A stretch of DNA of 14,838 nt from assembly GCA_025464025.1 (NCBI GenBank), contig JAODBP010000169.1, positions 1-14,838 on the forward strand, written 5' to 3'. This DNA is from Actinomycetes bacterium (lineage in GTDB: Bacteria > Actinomycetota > Acidimicrobiia > Acidimicrobiales > CADCSY01). This document shows, one piece after another, positions 7,347 through 14,108 of the stretch. Position 1 is the first letter of the stretch. Every line of letters starts with the position of its first letter. The position numbers and the translations under genes were made by a program. The notes beneath the pieces are model-generated. The model worked only from the letters and a program-made list of their open reading frames with translations. It did no database searches and was not told the DNA's origin.

Positions 7347-8241
7347 CGCGGATCTCGGCGAGGACCTTGCTCGCTCGGGCGTGCACGTCGCCGAAGCCGT
7401 AGGCATCCAGGGTCCAGCCGGTAGCCCGGATGGATCGGCGACGGGCGTTGTCGGCCTCCAGCTTCTTCGGCGTGGCATGCCAGCGGTGGCCGTCGGCTTC
7501 GATGGCGAACTTCAGGGCGGGCCACGCGAAGTCGAGGACGACCACTCGGCCGTCGGCACAGACCAGTCGGTGCTGGAGCTCGGGCTCTGGAACGCCGGCT
7601 CGCCGGATCAGCGCGAGGAGGTCCCGCTCGAGCATCGAGGCCAGCCGCTCGTCCGGCAGTGCTTCACGCAGGATCGCTCGCAACGAAGCGGTCCCGCGTC
7701 GGCCGCGCTTGCCCACCCGGTCGAGCACCGACAGGAGCTCCTGATGGGTCACCAACTTCTCGACGCACGCGGCGTGGACCGCCTCGTAGACGAGCTCGAA
7801 CGGCACGACGGCACCGAGGTCGAGCAGCGTCCTCGCCTTCGAGGTCACAGGAAGCACGCCCACCTGGCTGCGGTCGATCGGGTCGAGGGTGTCCGTGCGG
7901 TGGAGCGTGACGTCGTCGAGCAAGGGAAGCCGGGTGCCCACGACGGTGAGCTCCGGGCGGACCCGCCGGATCCCTTCGAAGCCGTGCAAGACCGCAGCGC
8001 TCCGGTGTGAGAGCACGGCTGTCGGGCCGCACGCGAGGACGGCCGCGAGCTGCCGGGTCTCGTGGGTGAATGGCCAGGAGGCGTAGAGGTACACGCCCGG
8101 ATGGATCGCCCGAACGACCCCGGCGTCAAGCCGACGCTCGATCACCTCGTCTGTGGCGCCGAGGGCAAGGAACTGCGATCTGGTGGCGAGGCCGAGCTGC
8201 TTTGCCGCGGGCCTGGCGAGCGCGGCATCGAGCCGCTGCAT
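7321..8241 (-). CDS. AbiEi-type N-terminal domain fused to DUF559/Vsr-like endonuclease domain
   Basis: A 306-aa protein from ATG 8239-8241, which has AGGA seven bases upstream. The frame is open up to an ATG at 8292, but that would begin inside the palindrome, so the internal start is preferred. Residues about 10-55 resemble the AbiEi antitoxin-type winged-helix region (AAKQLGLATRSQFLALGATDEVIERRLDAG, ending HPGVYL). The C-terminal domain (about 205-300) is DUF559/Vsr-like: VVVLDFAWP with D237, FAIEADGHRWH with E248 and H255, then RRRSIRATGW; these match the nuclease core of that PD-(D/E)XK-related family. Such genes are frequent in Actinobacteria, often singly; function is not settled (defence, mobile or nicking roles have been suggested). 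No AbiEii toxin partner is adjacent. By eye its third-position GC bias is weaker than in the neighbouring murF, and the gene is bounded by two copies of a long palindrome, both suggesting acquisition. Confidence 0.82.
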   Translation of the reverse strand: MQRLDAALARPAAKQLGLATRSQFLALGATDEVIERRLDAGVVRAIHPGVYLYASWPFTHETRQLAAVLACGPTAVLSHRSAAVLHGFEGIRRVRPELTVVGTRLPLLDDVTLHRTDTLDPIDRSQVGVLPVTSKARTLLDLGAVVPFELVYEAVHAACVEKLVTHQELLSVLDRVGKRGRRGTASLRAILREALPDERLASMLERDLLALIRRAGVPEPELQHRLVCADGRVVVLDFAWPALKFAIEADGHRWHATPKKLEADNARRRSIRATGWTLDAYGFGDVHARASKVLAEIRASLSDHPS

Positions 8242-8272
8242 GTCGACATCCTGCCGACGGGGTGTGACAGTC

Positions 8273-8327
8273 CCCGTTCTTTGTCGGATCACCCGTCCTC
8301 ACGACGGATGATCCGACAAAGAACGGG
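8273..8327. repeat. Palindromic repeat, copy 2 (25-bp arms)
   Basis: Arms 8273-8297 and 8303-8327 are reverse complements over 25 bp with one mismatch (a G-T wobble on one strand) and a 5-nt loop. The outer ends are CCCGTTCTTT and AAAGAACGGG. The sequence is nearly the same as copy 1 at the other end of the DUF559 gene. It separates the 3' end of ddl from the 5' end of the DUF559 gene on the same strand, so it could insulate or terminate ddl transcription. A stem this long without a T-tract is unlike an ordinary intrinsic terminator. Confidence 0.82.
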
Positions 8328-8337
8328 AACTCGACAG

Positions 8338-9360
8338 CTAGCGGGTGCGGCCGGTGTGGGCGGCGCGGCGGTCGTGGCGCTCGAGGGCGAGGGCGACGAG
8401 GCGGTCGACGAGGGCGGGGTAGGACACGCCCGAGTGGTCCCAGAGCTGGGGGTACATGGAGTACGGCGTGAACCCCGGCATGGTGTTCACCTCGTTGAGG
8501 AGGAGGCCGCGGCCGCCCTCCTCGTAGAAGAAGTCGACCCGGGCCAGCCCGTCGCAGCGCAGGGCCTGGAACGCCCGCACGGCGAGGTCCTGGGCCTCCT
8601 CGTGCACGGCGGCGGGCAGGTCGGCCGGCACGAACAGGTCGGCGCCCTCGCCCGAGTACTTGTCGTCGTAGTCGTACCAGTCGGCCTTGGGCACGATCTC
8701 GCCCAGCATGGTGGCCTCGGGATGGAGCCCCCCGAGCACGGCGCACTCGACTTCCCGGGCCGTCACCCCCGACTCGACGACGACCCACTCGTCGTACAGG
8801 AACGCCTGCTCCATGGCGGCGGCCAGCTCGCCGGCCGAGGAGACCTTCGACACGCCCACCGACGAGCCCATGTTCGCCGGCTTCACGAAGCGCGGCCATC
8901 CGAGGTGGTCGTCCGGCGGGGCGGCCACGCCGTGCCGCAGCGAGACCGACTCGACCTGCGGGATGCCCGCGGCGGCGAGCACGAGCTTGGCTGCCGCCTT
9001 GTCCATGGCCAGCGCCGAGGACAGCACGCCGCACCCGACGTAGGGCACCCCGGCCACCTCGAGCAGCCCCTGGATCGTGCCGTCCTCGCCCATCGGCCCG
9101 TGGAGGAGCGGGAACACCACGTCGCCCATCCGCACCGCCTGCAGCGGGTCGACCTCCTTGCCCGACGGGTCGAGCGGCGGCGGCCCGTCCTCGGCCAGCA
9201 CCCACGAACCGTCCCGCGTGATGCCGACGGGCACGACGTCGTAGCGGGAGCGGTCGACGGCGCCCAGCACCGACCCGGCCGAGATGCACGACACCTCGTG
9301 CTCGGCCGACTGCCCGCCGAAGAGGACGACGAGGCGGAGGTGGTCGGGCAGGTCGGACAT
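8338..9360 (-). CDS. ddl: D-alanine--D-alanine ligase
   Basis: A 340-aa ATP-grasp enzyme that joins two D-alanines with ATP to give the dipeptide used in peptidoglycan stems. Motifs in order: FGGQSAEHEVS (14-24), HGPMGEDGTIQG (87-98), the ATP-binding KPANMGSSVGVS (160-171) with the conserved SS loop, YDYDDKY (229-235) of the omega loop with its Tyr, R274-D276, and the metal-binding signature NEVNTMPGFT (289-298). YDYDDKY is consistent with a D-Ala-D-Ala rather than D-Ala-D-Lac ligase. Length is typical. Start ATG 9358-9360 begins right before the conserved N-terminus and follows a TACGTT hexamer by 7 nt. murF starts 19 bp away on the opposite strand; the two products act in consecutive steps. 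An alternative extension upstream would run antisense through murF and has no family support. Confidence 0.96.
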   Translation of the reverse strand: MSDLPDHLRLVVLFGGQSAEHEVSCISAGSVLGAVDRSRYDVVPVGITRDGSWVLAEDGPPPLDPSGKEVDPLQAVRMGDVVFPLLHGPMGEDGTIQGLLEVAGVPYVGCGVLSSALAMDKAAAKLVLAAAGIPQVESVSLRHGVAAPPDDHLGWPRFVKPANMGSSVGVSKVSSAGELAAAMEQAFLYDEWVVVESGVTAREVECAVLGGLHPEATMLGEIVPKADWYDYDDKYSGEGADLFVPADLPAAVHEEAQDLAVRAFQALRCDGLARVDFFYEEGGRGLLLNEVNTMPGFTPYSMYPQLWDHSGVSYPALVDRLVALALERHDRRAAHTGRTR

Positions 9361-9367
9361 CCGTGGC

Positions 9368-9373
9368 AACGTA
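9368..9373 (-). promoter_or_regulatory. Putative -10 element (TACGTT) for leaderless ddl
   Basis: On the minus strand TACGTT fits TANNNT and is 7 nt upstream of the ddl ATG, the spacing for a leaderless transcript. Its -35 would fall inside the first codons of murF. The whole divergent gap is 19 bp, so any control sequences must overlap coding DNA. Confidence 0.4.
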
Positions 9374-9379
9374 CCCCGC

Positions 9380-10681
9380 GTGAGGTTCCGCGCCGGTGAG
9401 GTCGCGGCCGCCACCGGCGGTCGGCTGGAGGGTCCCGACGTCGCCGTCGACGGCGTGGCCATCGACTCCCGGGGCGACGTCGCCGGCCGCTTGTTCGTGC
9501 CCGTCGTCGCCGAGCGCGACGGCCACGACTTCATCTCGACCGCCCTCGCCGCGGGTGCGGCCGCCTACCTCACCAGCCATGCGCCGGAGGGCGGGACGGC
9601 CATCGAGGTCGCCGACACGGTGGTCGCCCTCGGCGCGGTCGGTGGCCTGGCCCGCGACCGCCTGCCCGACCGCATCGTGGGCGTCACCGGCTCGGTCGGC
9701 AAGACCAGCGTGAAGGACCTCCTCGCCGCGGCCCTCGCCGGCACCTACGCCACCGTGGCCAGCGAGAAGTCGTTCAACAACGAGCTCGGCGTCCCCCTCA
9801 CGCTGGCCAACGCGCCGGAGGGCACCGAGGCGGCCGTGATCGAGATGGGTGCCCGGGGCATCGGCCACATCCGGTTCCTGTGCGAGCTGGCCCGACCGAC
9901 GATCGGCATCGTCACCGCCGTCGGCCACGTGCACACCGAGATGTTCGGCACCATCGACGACGTCGCCATCGGCAAGGGCGAGCTGGTCGAGTCGCTGCCC
10001 CCGTCGGGCACCGCGGTGCTCAACGCCGACGACGAGCGGGTCGCGGCCATGGCCCGCCGCACCACCGCCACCGTCCTGACCTACGGCACGGCCGGCGACG
10101 TGACCGCCACGGACGTCACGCTCGACGACCTCCAGCCGGCGTTCCGCCTCCGCACCCCGTGGGGCGAGGCCGACGTGCGCCTCGCCGTCCGCGGCCACCA
10201 CCAGGTGGGCAACGCCCTCGCCGCCGCGGCCGCCGCCCTCGCCGCCGGCGTCCCGCTCGACGCCGTCGCCGACGGTCTGGGTCGGGCCGCCCTCTCACCC
10301 TGGCGGATGGACCTCCGCCGCACGGCGGCCGGCGCCCTCGTCCTCAACGACGCCTACAACGCCAACCCCATCTCCATGGCCGCCGCCCTCCGTTCGCTGG
10401 CCGCCCTCGACGCGTCGAGGCGGGTCGCCGTGCTCGGCACCATGGCCGAGCTGGGCGACGTGGCCGCGGCCGAGCACGCCGCGATCGCCGCGCTGGCCAC
10501 CGAGCTCGGCGTGCGGGTCATCGCCCTGGCCGAACCCCGCTACGGGGGCGAGCAGGTGGCCGACGTCGCCGCCGCGGCCGCCGCCCTCGGCGAGCTGGGC
10601 GACGGTGATGCGGTGCTGGTGAAGGGGAGCCGCGTGGCCGGCCTCGAGCGCCTGGCCGACGTCCTGCTCAGCGTCGACTGA
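9380..10681 (+). CDS. murF: UDP-N-acetylmuramoyl-tripeptide--D-alanyl-D-alanine ligase
   Basis: A 433-aa Mur ligase that adds D-Ala-D-Ala to UDP-MurNAc-tripeptide in the cytoplasm. An N-terminal substrate domain contains VDGVAIDSR (23-31) and a conserved GRLFVPV. The central ATPase has the P-loop GVTGSVGKTS (101-110), SFNNELGVPLTL (131-142), IEMGARGIGHI (154-164), and K199 in AIGKGEL as the probable carbamylated lysine. GHHQVGNALAA (272-282) and the C-terminal NDAYNANPISM (323-333) and LGTMAELGD (352-360) complete the MurF signature. GTG 9380 is chosen because family homology begins there (VRFRAGEVAAATGG); an upstream ATG in frame would read antisense through ddl. No Shine-Dalgarno is visible. 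Its last 14 bp overlap the 3' end of the convergent MFS gene. Isolated ddl/murF away from a full dcw cluster is somewhat unusual. Confidence 0.95.
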   Translation: MRFRAGEVAAATGGRLEGPDVAVDGVAIDSRGDVAGRLFVPVVAERDGHDFISTALAAGAAAYLTSHAPEGGTAIEVADTVVALGAVGGLARDRLPDRIVGVTGSVGKTSVKDLLAAALAGTYATVASEKSFNNELGVPLTLANAPEGTEAAVIEMGARGIGHIRFLCELARPTIGIVTAVGHVHTEMFGTIDDVAIGKGELVESLPPSGTAVLNADDERVAAMARRTTATVLTYGTAGDVTATDVTLDDLQPAFRLRTPWGEADVRLAVRGHHQVGNALAAAAAALAAGVPLDAVADGLGRAALSPWRMDLRRTAAGALVLNDAYNANPISMAAALRSLAALDASRRVAVLGTMAELGDVAAAEHAAIAALATELGVRVIALAEPRYGGEQVADVAAAAAALGELGDGDAVLVKGSRVAGLERLADVLLSVD

Positions 10682-11945
10682 CCCGGGCGTACCAGGCCAG
10701 GCCGGCGGCGGTGACGGCGCCGACCACCATCACGAACCGGATGGAGATCGACTCGGCCAGCGGCCCGGCGGCCAGCACGCCCAGCGGCACCACGCCGCCG
10801 AACCCCATCTGCCACAGCGACAGGACCCGCCCCCGCAGCCGGTCGTCGACCCGCTCCTGGAGCACGGTCGACAGCGACGTGACCGCCGCGAAGTAGACGA
10901 AGCCGAGCATGGCCACGACGGGGTAGGCCGGGCCGATGTCGCTGAGCAGCGCGTAGGTGAGCAGCACGACGCTGAAGCCGGCGAGGCTGAGCTGGGTGAT
11001 GCGCCCGAGGTCCTGCCGGGAGAGGAACGTGCCGATCGACAGCGCGCCGACCACGGCGCCGATCCCGAAGCAGGCGTAGAGCAGCCCGTACTGGAGGCTC
11101 TTCACGTCGATGTGGAGGTTGTCGGCGGCGATCGTCGGCATCTGCCCGGTGAACGGCAGGCAGAAGAACGAGAACACCACGATCGTCACCAGCACCCGGC
11201 GCAGGACGGGGTCGGCCCGCACGGCGGCGATGCCCTCGGCGATGCGCTTCACCGGGCTCTGCCCGTCGGTCACCCGCTGGAACGGTGGCGACTTGATCAT
11301 CAGCACGGTGACGATGGCGAACAGGTAGGTGGCGGCGTTGATGCCGAAGACGGTCCCCGCCCCGAAGGCGCTGTAGAGGATGCCGCCGATGGCCGGGCCG
11401 ATGACCCGGGCCCCGTTCATCTGGGTCGAGTTGAGGGCGATGGCGCCGGAGAGGTGCTGGCGCTCGACGAGCGAGGGGAGCAGCGCCGACCAGGCCGGCG
11501 CGTTGATGGCGTTGCCGGTGCCCACGCAGAGGACGGCGACGACGAGGGCGACCTTGCTGGGGTGGGGCTGGGCGGCGACGACGGCGAGCCCGATCGAGGC
11601 GACGAGCTGCTCGGTCTGGGCGATGAGGATCAGCCGGCGCCGGTCCATCATGTCGGCGAGGGCGCCGCTCAGCATCGACAGCAGGAGCATGGGTCCGAGC
11701 TGGGCGAAGGCCAGGATGCCGACGAAGGTCGGCGACCCGGTGAGCTTCAGGGCGAAGGCGCCGAGCACGACGTTCTGCATCCACGTGCCGACGTTGGAGG
11801 CCATGGCGCCGAACCAGATGACCCGGAAGTCGCGCGACCGGAGGGCGGCTCGGGCCGCGCTGATCTCGATGGGGGCGTCGCCCTCCTCCAGCGCATCCAC
11901 CGACTCCTCGAGGGTCGGCTCGCGCTGGTCGGTCACGGCTGGCAT
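10668..11945 (-). CDS. MFS transporter, MFS_3/EntS-like exporter
   Basis: About 425 aa, with an acidic N-terminal stretch (EPTLEESVDALEEGDAPIE) followed by about twelve hydrophobic helices. FRVIWFGAMASNVGTWMQNVVLG is the typical first helix of the MFS_3 (PF05977, enterobactin-exporter-like) group, and GALADMMDRRRLILIAQ is the cytoplasmic loop 2-3 signature (G-x3-D-x2-D/G-R-R). NSTQMNGARVIGPAIGGILY fits helix 5 of the same group. Such proteins export small molecules by proton antiport; the substrate cannot be inferred. Start: ATG 11943-11945 is used here. GTG 11934-11936 is an attractive alternative because TACCAT sits 7 nt upstream of it; an ATG at 11982-11984 would overlap the divergent gene by about 40 bp and is less likely. 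The 3' end overlaps murF tail-to-tail by 14 bp. Confidence 0.9.
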   Translation of the reverse strand: MPAVTDQREPTLEESVDALEEGDAPIEISAARAALRSRDFRVIWFGAMASNVGTWMQNVVLGAFALKLTGSPTFVGILAFAQLGPMLLLSMLSGALADMMDRRRLILIAQTEQLVASIGLAVVAAQPHPSKVALVVAVLCVGTGNAINAPAWSALLPSLVERQHLSGAIALNSTQMNGARVIGPAIGGILYSAFGAGTVFGINAATYLFAIVTVLMIKSPPFQRVTDGQSPVKRIAEGIAAVRADPVLRRVLVTIVVFSFFCLPFTGQMPTIAADNLHIDVKSLQYGLLYACFGIGAVVGALSIGTFLSRQDLGRITQLSLAGFSVVLLTYALLSDIGPAYPVVAMLGFVYFAAVTSLSTVLQERVDDRLRGRVLSLWQMGFGGVVPLGVLAAGPLAESISIRFVMVVGAVTAAGLAWYARVSRR

Positions 11946-11949
11946 GGTA
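11944..11949 (-). promoter_or_regulatory. Putative -10 element (TACCAT) for the MFS gene
   Basis: On the minus strand TACCAT matches TANNNT and ends 7 nt before the GTG at 11936. If it is functional, the MFS transcript would be leaderless and the protein would start at that GTG rather than at ATG 11945. It overlaps the ATG of the divergent dehydrogenase gene. Confidence 0.3.
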
Positions 11950-12864
11950 CGGGTCGTGGTCCGCGTCGCCGTCAGCCCCGACACCGCCCCGCAGTGGCTC
12001 CTCGACGCCGTCGAGGCCGGCGGCGGGACGCTCGTCGAGCCCGAGGAGGCCGAGGCCCTGGTGTGGTTCGACGCCCTCCGTCCCGACGGGTTGCCGCCCG
12101 TGCTCGAGCGGGCACCGGGGGCCCGATGGGTCCACCTGCCGTGGGCCGGCGTCGAGCCCTACGCCGGCATCCTCAGCGAGGATCGGACGTGGACGTGCGG
12201 CAAGGGCGTCTACGCCGAGCCCGTCGCCGAGCACGCCATGATGCTGGCCGTCGCCGGCCTCCGAGACCTGCCCCGACGCATCGCCGCCCGCACGTGGGAG
12301 CCGGCCGGCGGCACCTCGCTGTTCGACCGTCCGGTGACGATCCTCGGCGGTGGCGGGATCACGACGGAGCTGCTCCGCCACCTGGCCCTGCTCCGCTGCG
12401 AGGTCACCGTGGTGCGCCGCCGCGACGAGCCGCTCGAGGGCGCGGCCCGGGTGCTCACCGTCGACCGCCTCCACGAGGCGCTGCCCGGCGCCCAGGTGGT
12501 GTTCATCGCCCTGGCCCTCACGCCGGAGACCACCGGCATCATCGGGGCCGCCGAGCTGGCCCGCATGGACCCGACGGCCTGGCTGGTCAACGTCGGGCGG
12601 GGCGGCCACGTCGTGACCGACGACCTGGTGGCCGCCCTGCGGGCCGGCACGATCGCCGGCGCCGCCCTCGACGTCACCGACCCCGAGCCGCTGCCCGACG
12701 GCCACCCGCTGTGGGCCCTGCCGAACTGCATCATCACGCCCCACACCGCGAACACGGTGGCCATGTCCCGCGGGGCCATCGAGCGACGCATCAGCGAGAA
12801 CGTGCGCCGGTACGGGGCGGGTGAGCCCCTCGCCGGGCTCGTCGACGTCCACGCCGGCTACTGA
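11944..12864 (+). CDS. D-isomer-specific 2-hydroxyacid dehydrogenase
   Basis: A 306-aa NAD(P)-dependent 2-ketoacid reductase/2-hydroxyacid dehydrogenase. The N-terminal catalytic lobe contains LPWAGVE (65-71) and GVYAEPVAEHAMMLAVA (88-104). The nucleotide-binding motif is ILGGGGIT (133-140), where the third glycine of GxGxxG is T140. After strand 2 come three arginines (VVRRR, 156-160), which may favour NADP over NAD. Catalytic residues are all in place: R219 in VNVGRGGHV, E248 in DVTDPEPLP, and H267 in ITPHTAN. Substrate is not determinable. Start ATG 11944 shares two bases with the ATG of the divergent MFS gene (CATG); GTG 11956 (VVRVAVSPD) is an alternative. The next gene begins 45 bp downstream behind its own promoter-like site. 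Confidence 0.92.
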   Translation: MVRVVVRVAVSPDTAPQWLLDAVEAGGGTLVEPEEAEALVWFDALRPDGLPPVLERAPGARWVHLPWAGVEPYAGILSEDRTWTCGKGVYAEPVAEHAMMLAVAGLRDLPRRIAARTWEPAGGTSLFDRPVTILGGGGITTELLRHLALLRCEVTVVRRRDEPLEGAARVLTVDRLHEALPGAQVVFIALALTPETTGIIGAAELARMDPTAWLVNVGRGGHVVTDDLVAALRAGTIAGAALDVTDPEPLPDGHPLWALPNCIITPHTANTVAMSRGAIERRISENVRRYGAGEPLAGLVDVHAGY

Positions 12865-12888
12865 CGGAGACGTCAACGGGCGTCCTCC

Positions 12889-12909
12889 TGCCGCCTACGC
12901 TCGGCGGCA
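12889..12909. promoter_or_regulatory. -10 element (TACGCT) inside a 7-bp palindrome, J-domain gene promoter
   Basis: TGCCGCC (12889-12895) and GGCGGCA (12903-12909) are perfect reverse complements flanking TACGCTC. TACGCT (12896-12901) fits TANNNT and lies 8 nt before the GTG at 12910, so the message would be leaderless. The dyad centred on the -10 could be a repressor site, or a short hairpin ending the upstream transcript. Confidence 0.45.
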
Positions 12910-13593
12910 GTGGCCGCCACGCACTACTCCGTCCTCGGGGTCTCCCCCAATGCCTCGACCGAGGACATCCGGCGCGCCTACCTCGACCTGGCCCGGGCCC
13001 TGCACCCCGACCGGACGCTCGGCACCTCGGTCACCGAGGCCGAGCAGGCGTCGCGGCGGATGCAGGAGGTCAACGAGGCCTGGCGCGTGCTCAAGGAGCC
13101 GGCCAGCCGGGCCGCGTACGACCGGGCCGTCGGCGGTGGGCGCCGGCCGGTGCGCCCGCCGAACCCGTACGCCCCGCCCCGCCACGCCGCGCCGCCGATC
13201 GAGGACGACGACGACCTCGACGTGCCGTTCACCTCGGCGCCGGCCCAGCCCGGTGACCTCGGCGTGTCGGTCGTGCGGGCCCTGCCGTGGCTGGCCGTGG
13301 CCGCCGTGCTCGCCATCATCTTCGTGTTCACCGCCTTCGCCGGGAAGCACGGGCCGAAGACCACCGACGACCTGGTCGGCAAGTGCGTGTCGTCGGGCAA
13401 CGTGGCCTCGGTGAACGCCGTGCCGTGCCAGGGCCCGAACGACGGGCGGGTCGTGCTGGTGGTCGACCGCGCCTCGCTGTGCCCCGACGGTTCGAACAGC
13501 CGGCCCATCGAGGGCAACCAGTGGTTGTGCCTCGAGCCGTCGAACCGCATCCCGCCGGTGGCCCCGGCACCGACGACCACGAGCGTGCCGTGA
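12910..13593 (+). CDS. Membrane-anchored J-domain protein with extracytoplasmic Cys-rich domain
   Basis: A 227-aa protein starting at GTG 12910. Residues 5-74 are a J domain: HYSVLGVSPNASTEDIRRAY, then HPD (32-34), then VNEAWRVLKEPASRAAYD; HPD is the motif that stimulates Hsp70/DnaK ATPase. A proline- and acid-rich linker (75-118) leads to one transmembrane helix (about 126-143, LPWLAVAAVLAIIFVFTA). The C-terminal part (150-213) has four cysteines (159, 173, 191, 207) in a pattern of VGKCV, VPCQGPNDGRVV, LCPDG and WLCLEP, like the small actinobacterial LppU/septum-formation-type extracytoplasmic domains, possibly with two disulfides. It ends in a Pro/Thr-rich tail. No G/F or zinc-finger region, so it is a class C J-protein, not DnaJ. 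Predicted topology puts the J domain inside and the Cys domain outside. The stop overlaps the next start by 4 bp (GTGA). Confidence 0.88.
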   Translation: MAATHYSVLGVSPNASTEDIRRAYLDLARALHPDRTLGTSVTEAEQASRRMQEVNEAWRVLKEPASRAAYDRAVGGGRRPVRPPNPYAPPRHAAPPIEDDDDLDVPFTSAPAQPGDLGVSVVRALPWLAVAAVLAIIFVFTAFAGKHGPKTTDDLVGKCVSSGNVASVNAVPCQGPNDGRVVLVVDRASLCPDGSNSRPIEGNQWLCLEPSNRIPPVAPAPTTTSVP

Positions 13594-13979
13594 GCGGCCT
13601 CAAGCCGATCGGGTTCGACCACCTCGTGCTGGTGGTGGCCGACGTCGAGCGCTCGCTGGCCTGGTACCTCGACGAGGTCGGCGGCGAGCCGGTGCGGGTC
13701 GACGAGTGGCGGGCCGGCGAGGTCTTCTTCCCCTCGGTGCGGTTCAGCGCCGACACGATCATCGACCTGATCCCGGGGGAGCGGGCCGGCCAGAACGTCG
13801 ACCACCTCTGCATCGTCGTGGAGCCGATCGACCTGGCCGCCGTGCGCGACTCGGGCCGGTTCGACGTGGTCGACGGCCCGGCCACCCGGTACGGGGCCAA
13901 GGGTGACGGGACGAGCCTCTACGTGCGCGATCCCGACGGGAACACCGTCGAGCTCCGCCACTACGGCCCCGTAGGCTGA
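13590..13979 (+). CDS. VOC-superfamily (glyoxalase/bleomycin-resistance fold) protein
   Basis: A 129-aa protein with two beta-alpha-beta-beta-beta modules. FDHLVLVVADVERSLAWYLDEVGG (9-32) is the usual VOC opening, VDHLCIVVE (70-78) begins module two, and LYVRDPDGNTVELRHYG (110-126) is the typical ending. Likely metal ligands are H11, H72 and E121; the fourth would be D59 of IIDLIPG or a neighbour, less standard than Glu/Gln. Members isomerise, open or conjugate small molecules, or bind drugs; the substrate is unknown. The start GTG 13590 overlaps the J-protein stop, so the two genes are translationally coupled. No functional link between a J-protein and a VOC enzyme is obvious. Complete for a single-chain VOC protein. 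Confidence 0.9.
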   Translation: MSGLKPIGFDHLVLVVADVERSLAWYLDEVGGEPVRVDEWRAGEVFFPSVRFSADTIIDLIPGERAGQNVDHLCIVVEPIDLAAVRDSGRFDVVDGPATRYGAKGDGTSLYVRDPDGNTVELRHYGPVG

Positions 13980-14108
13980 GAGGCAGTGAGCGAGCTCGCG
14001 AGCGAACCATGGGCACAGGCCTTGTGAGGCGCCCTGGCGCCGAACGCTCATTGGTGCTCCCCGACGCGGACCCGGTCGGGCATGCCACCCGGCCGTGATG
14101 GTGCACCA
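13980..14108. other. Palindrome-rich intergenic gap, possible interspersed repeat
   Basis: No gene is seen in this 129-bp gap. It contains GCGAGCTCGC (13990-13999), GCCT-TGTG-AGGC (14019-14030), GGCGCC-ct-GGCGCC (14028-14041) and the left arm of a 13-bp inverted repeat that closes over the downstream start codon. The first half is low in coding character and resembles short palindromic repeats scattered between genes in related genomes; that resemblance is from memory. No TANNNT box or Shine-Dalgarno for the next gene stands out. Confidence 0.45.

Noticed and set aside
7321..8241. A complete type IV toxin-antitoxin (AbiE) system
   Set aside because: Only an AbiEi-like N-terminal region is present; no nucleotidyltransferase toxin gene is adjacent and the C-terminus is a nuclease domain.
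8242..8292. Upstream ATG at 8292 as start of the DUF559 protein
   Set aside because: It lies in the palindrome and adds 17 residues without family character; ATG 8241 has AGGA at good spacing.
7304..8327. The two palindromes as a CRISPR array or as ends of an insertion sequence with transposase
   Set aside because: There are only two copies 950 bp apart with a gene between, no spacer series, no DDE or serine recombinase, and no clear target-site duplication.
8126..10201. 691-residue minus-strand frame through murF, ddl and the repeat
   Set aside because: It crosses two real genes on opposite strands out of frame and is R/G/A-rich with no domain.
1..12864. Functional pairing of the LarA-like enzyme with the D-2-hydroxyacid dehydrogenase
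   Set aside because: Both could handle 2-hydroxyacids but they are about 10 kb apart in unrelated operons; nothing in sequence ties them.
12978..14051. 357-residue minus-strand frame over the J-protein and VOC genes
   Set aside because: It is antisense to two genes with clear domains; its N-terminal part is only the translation of the palindromic gap.
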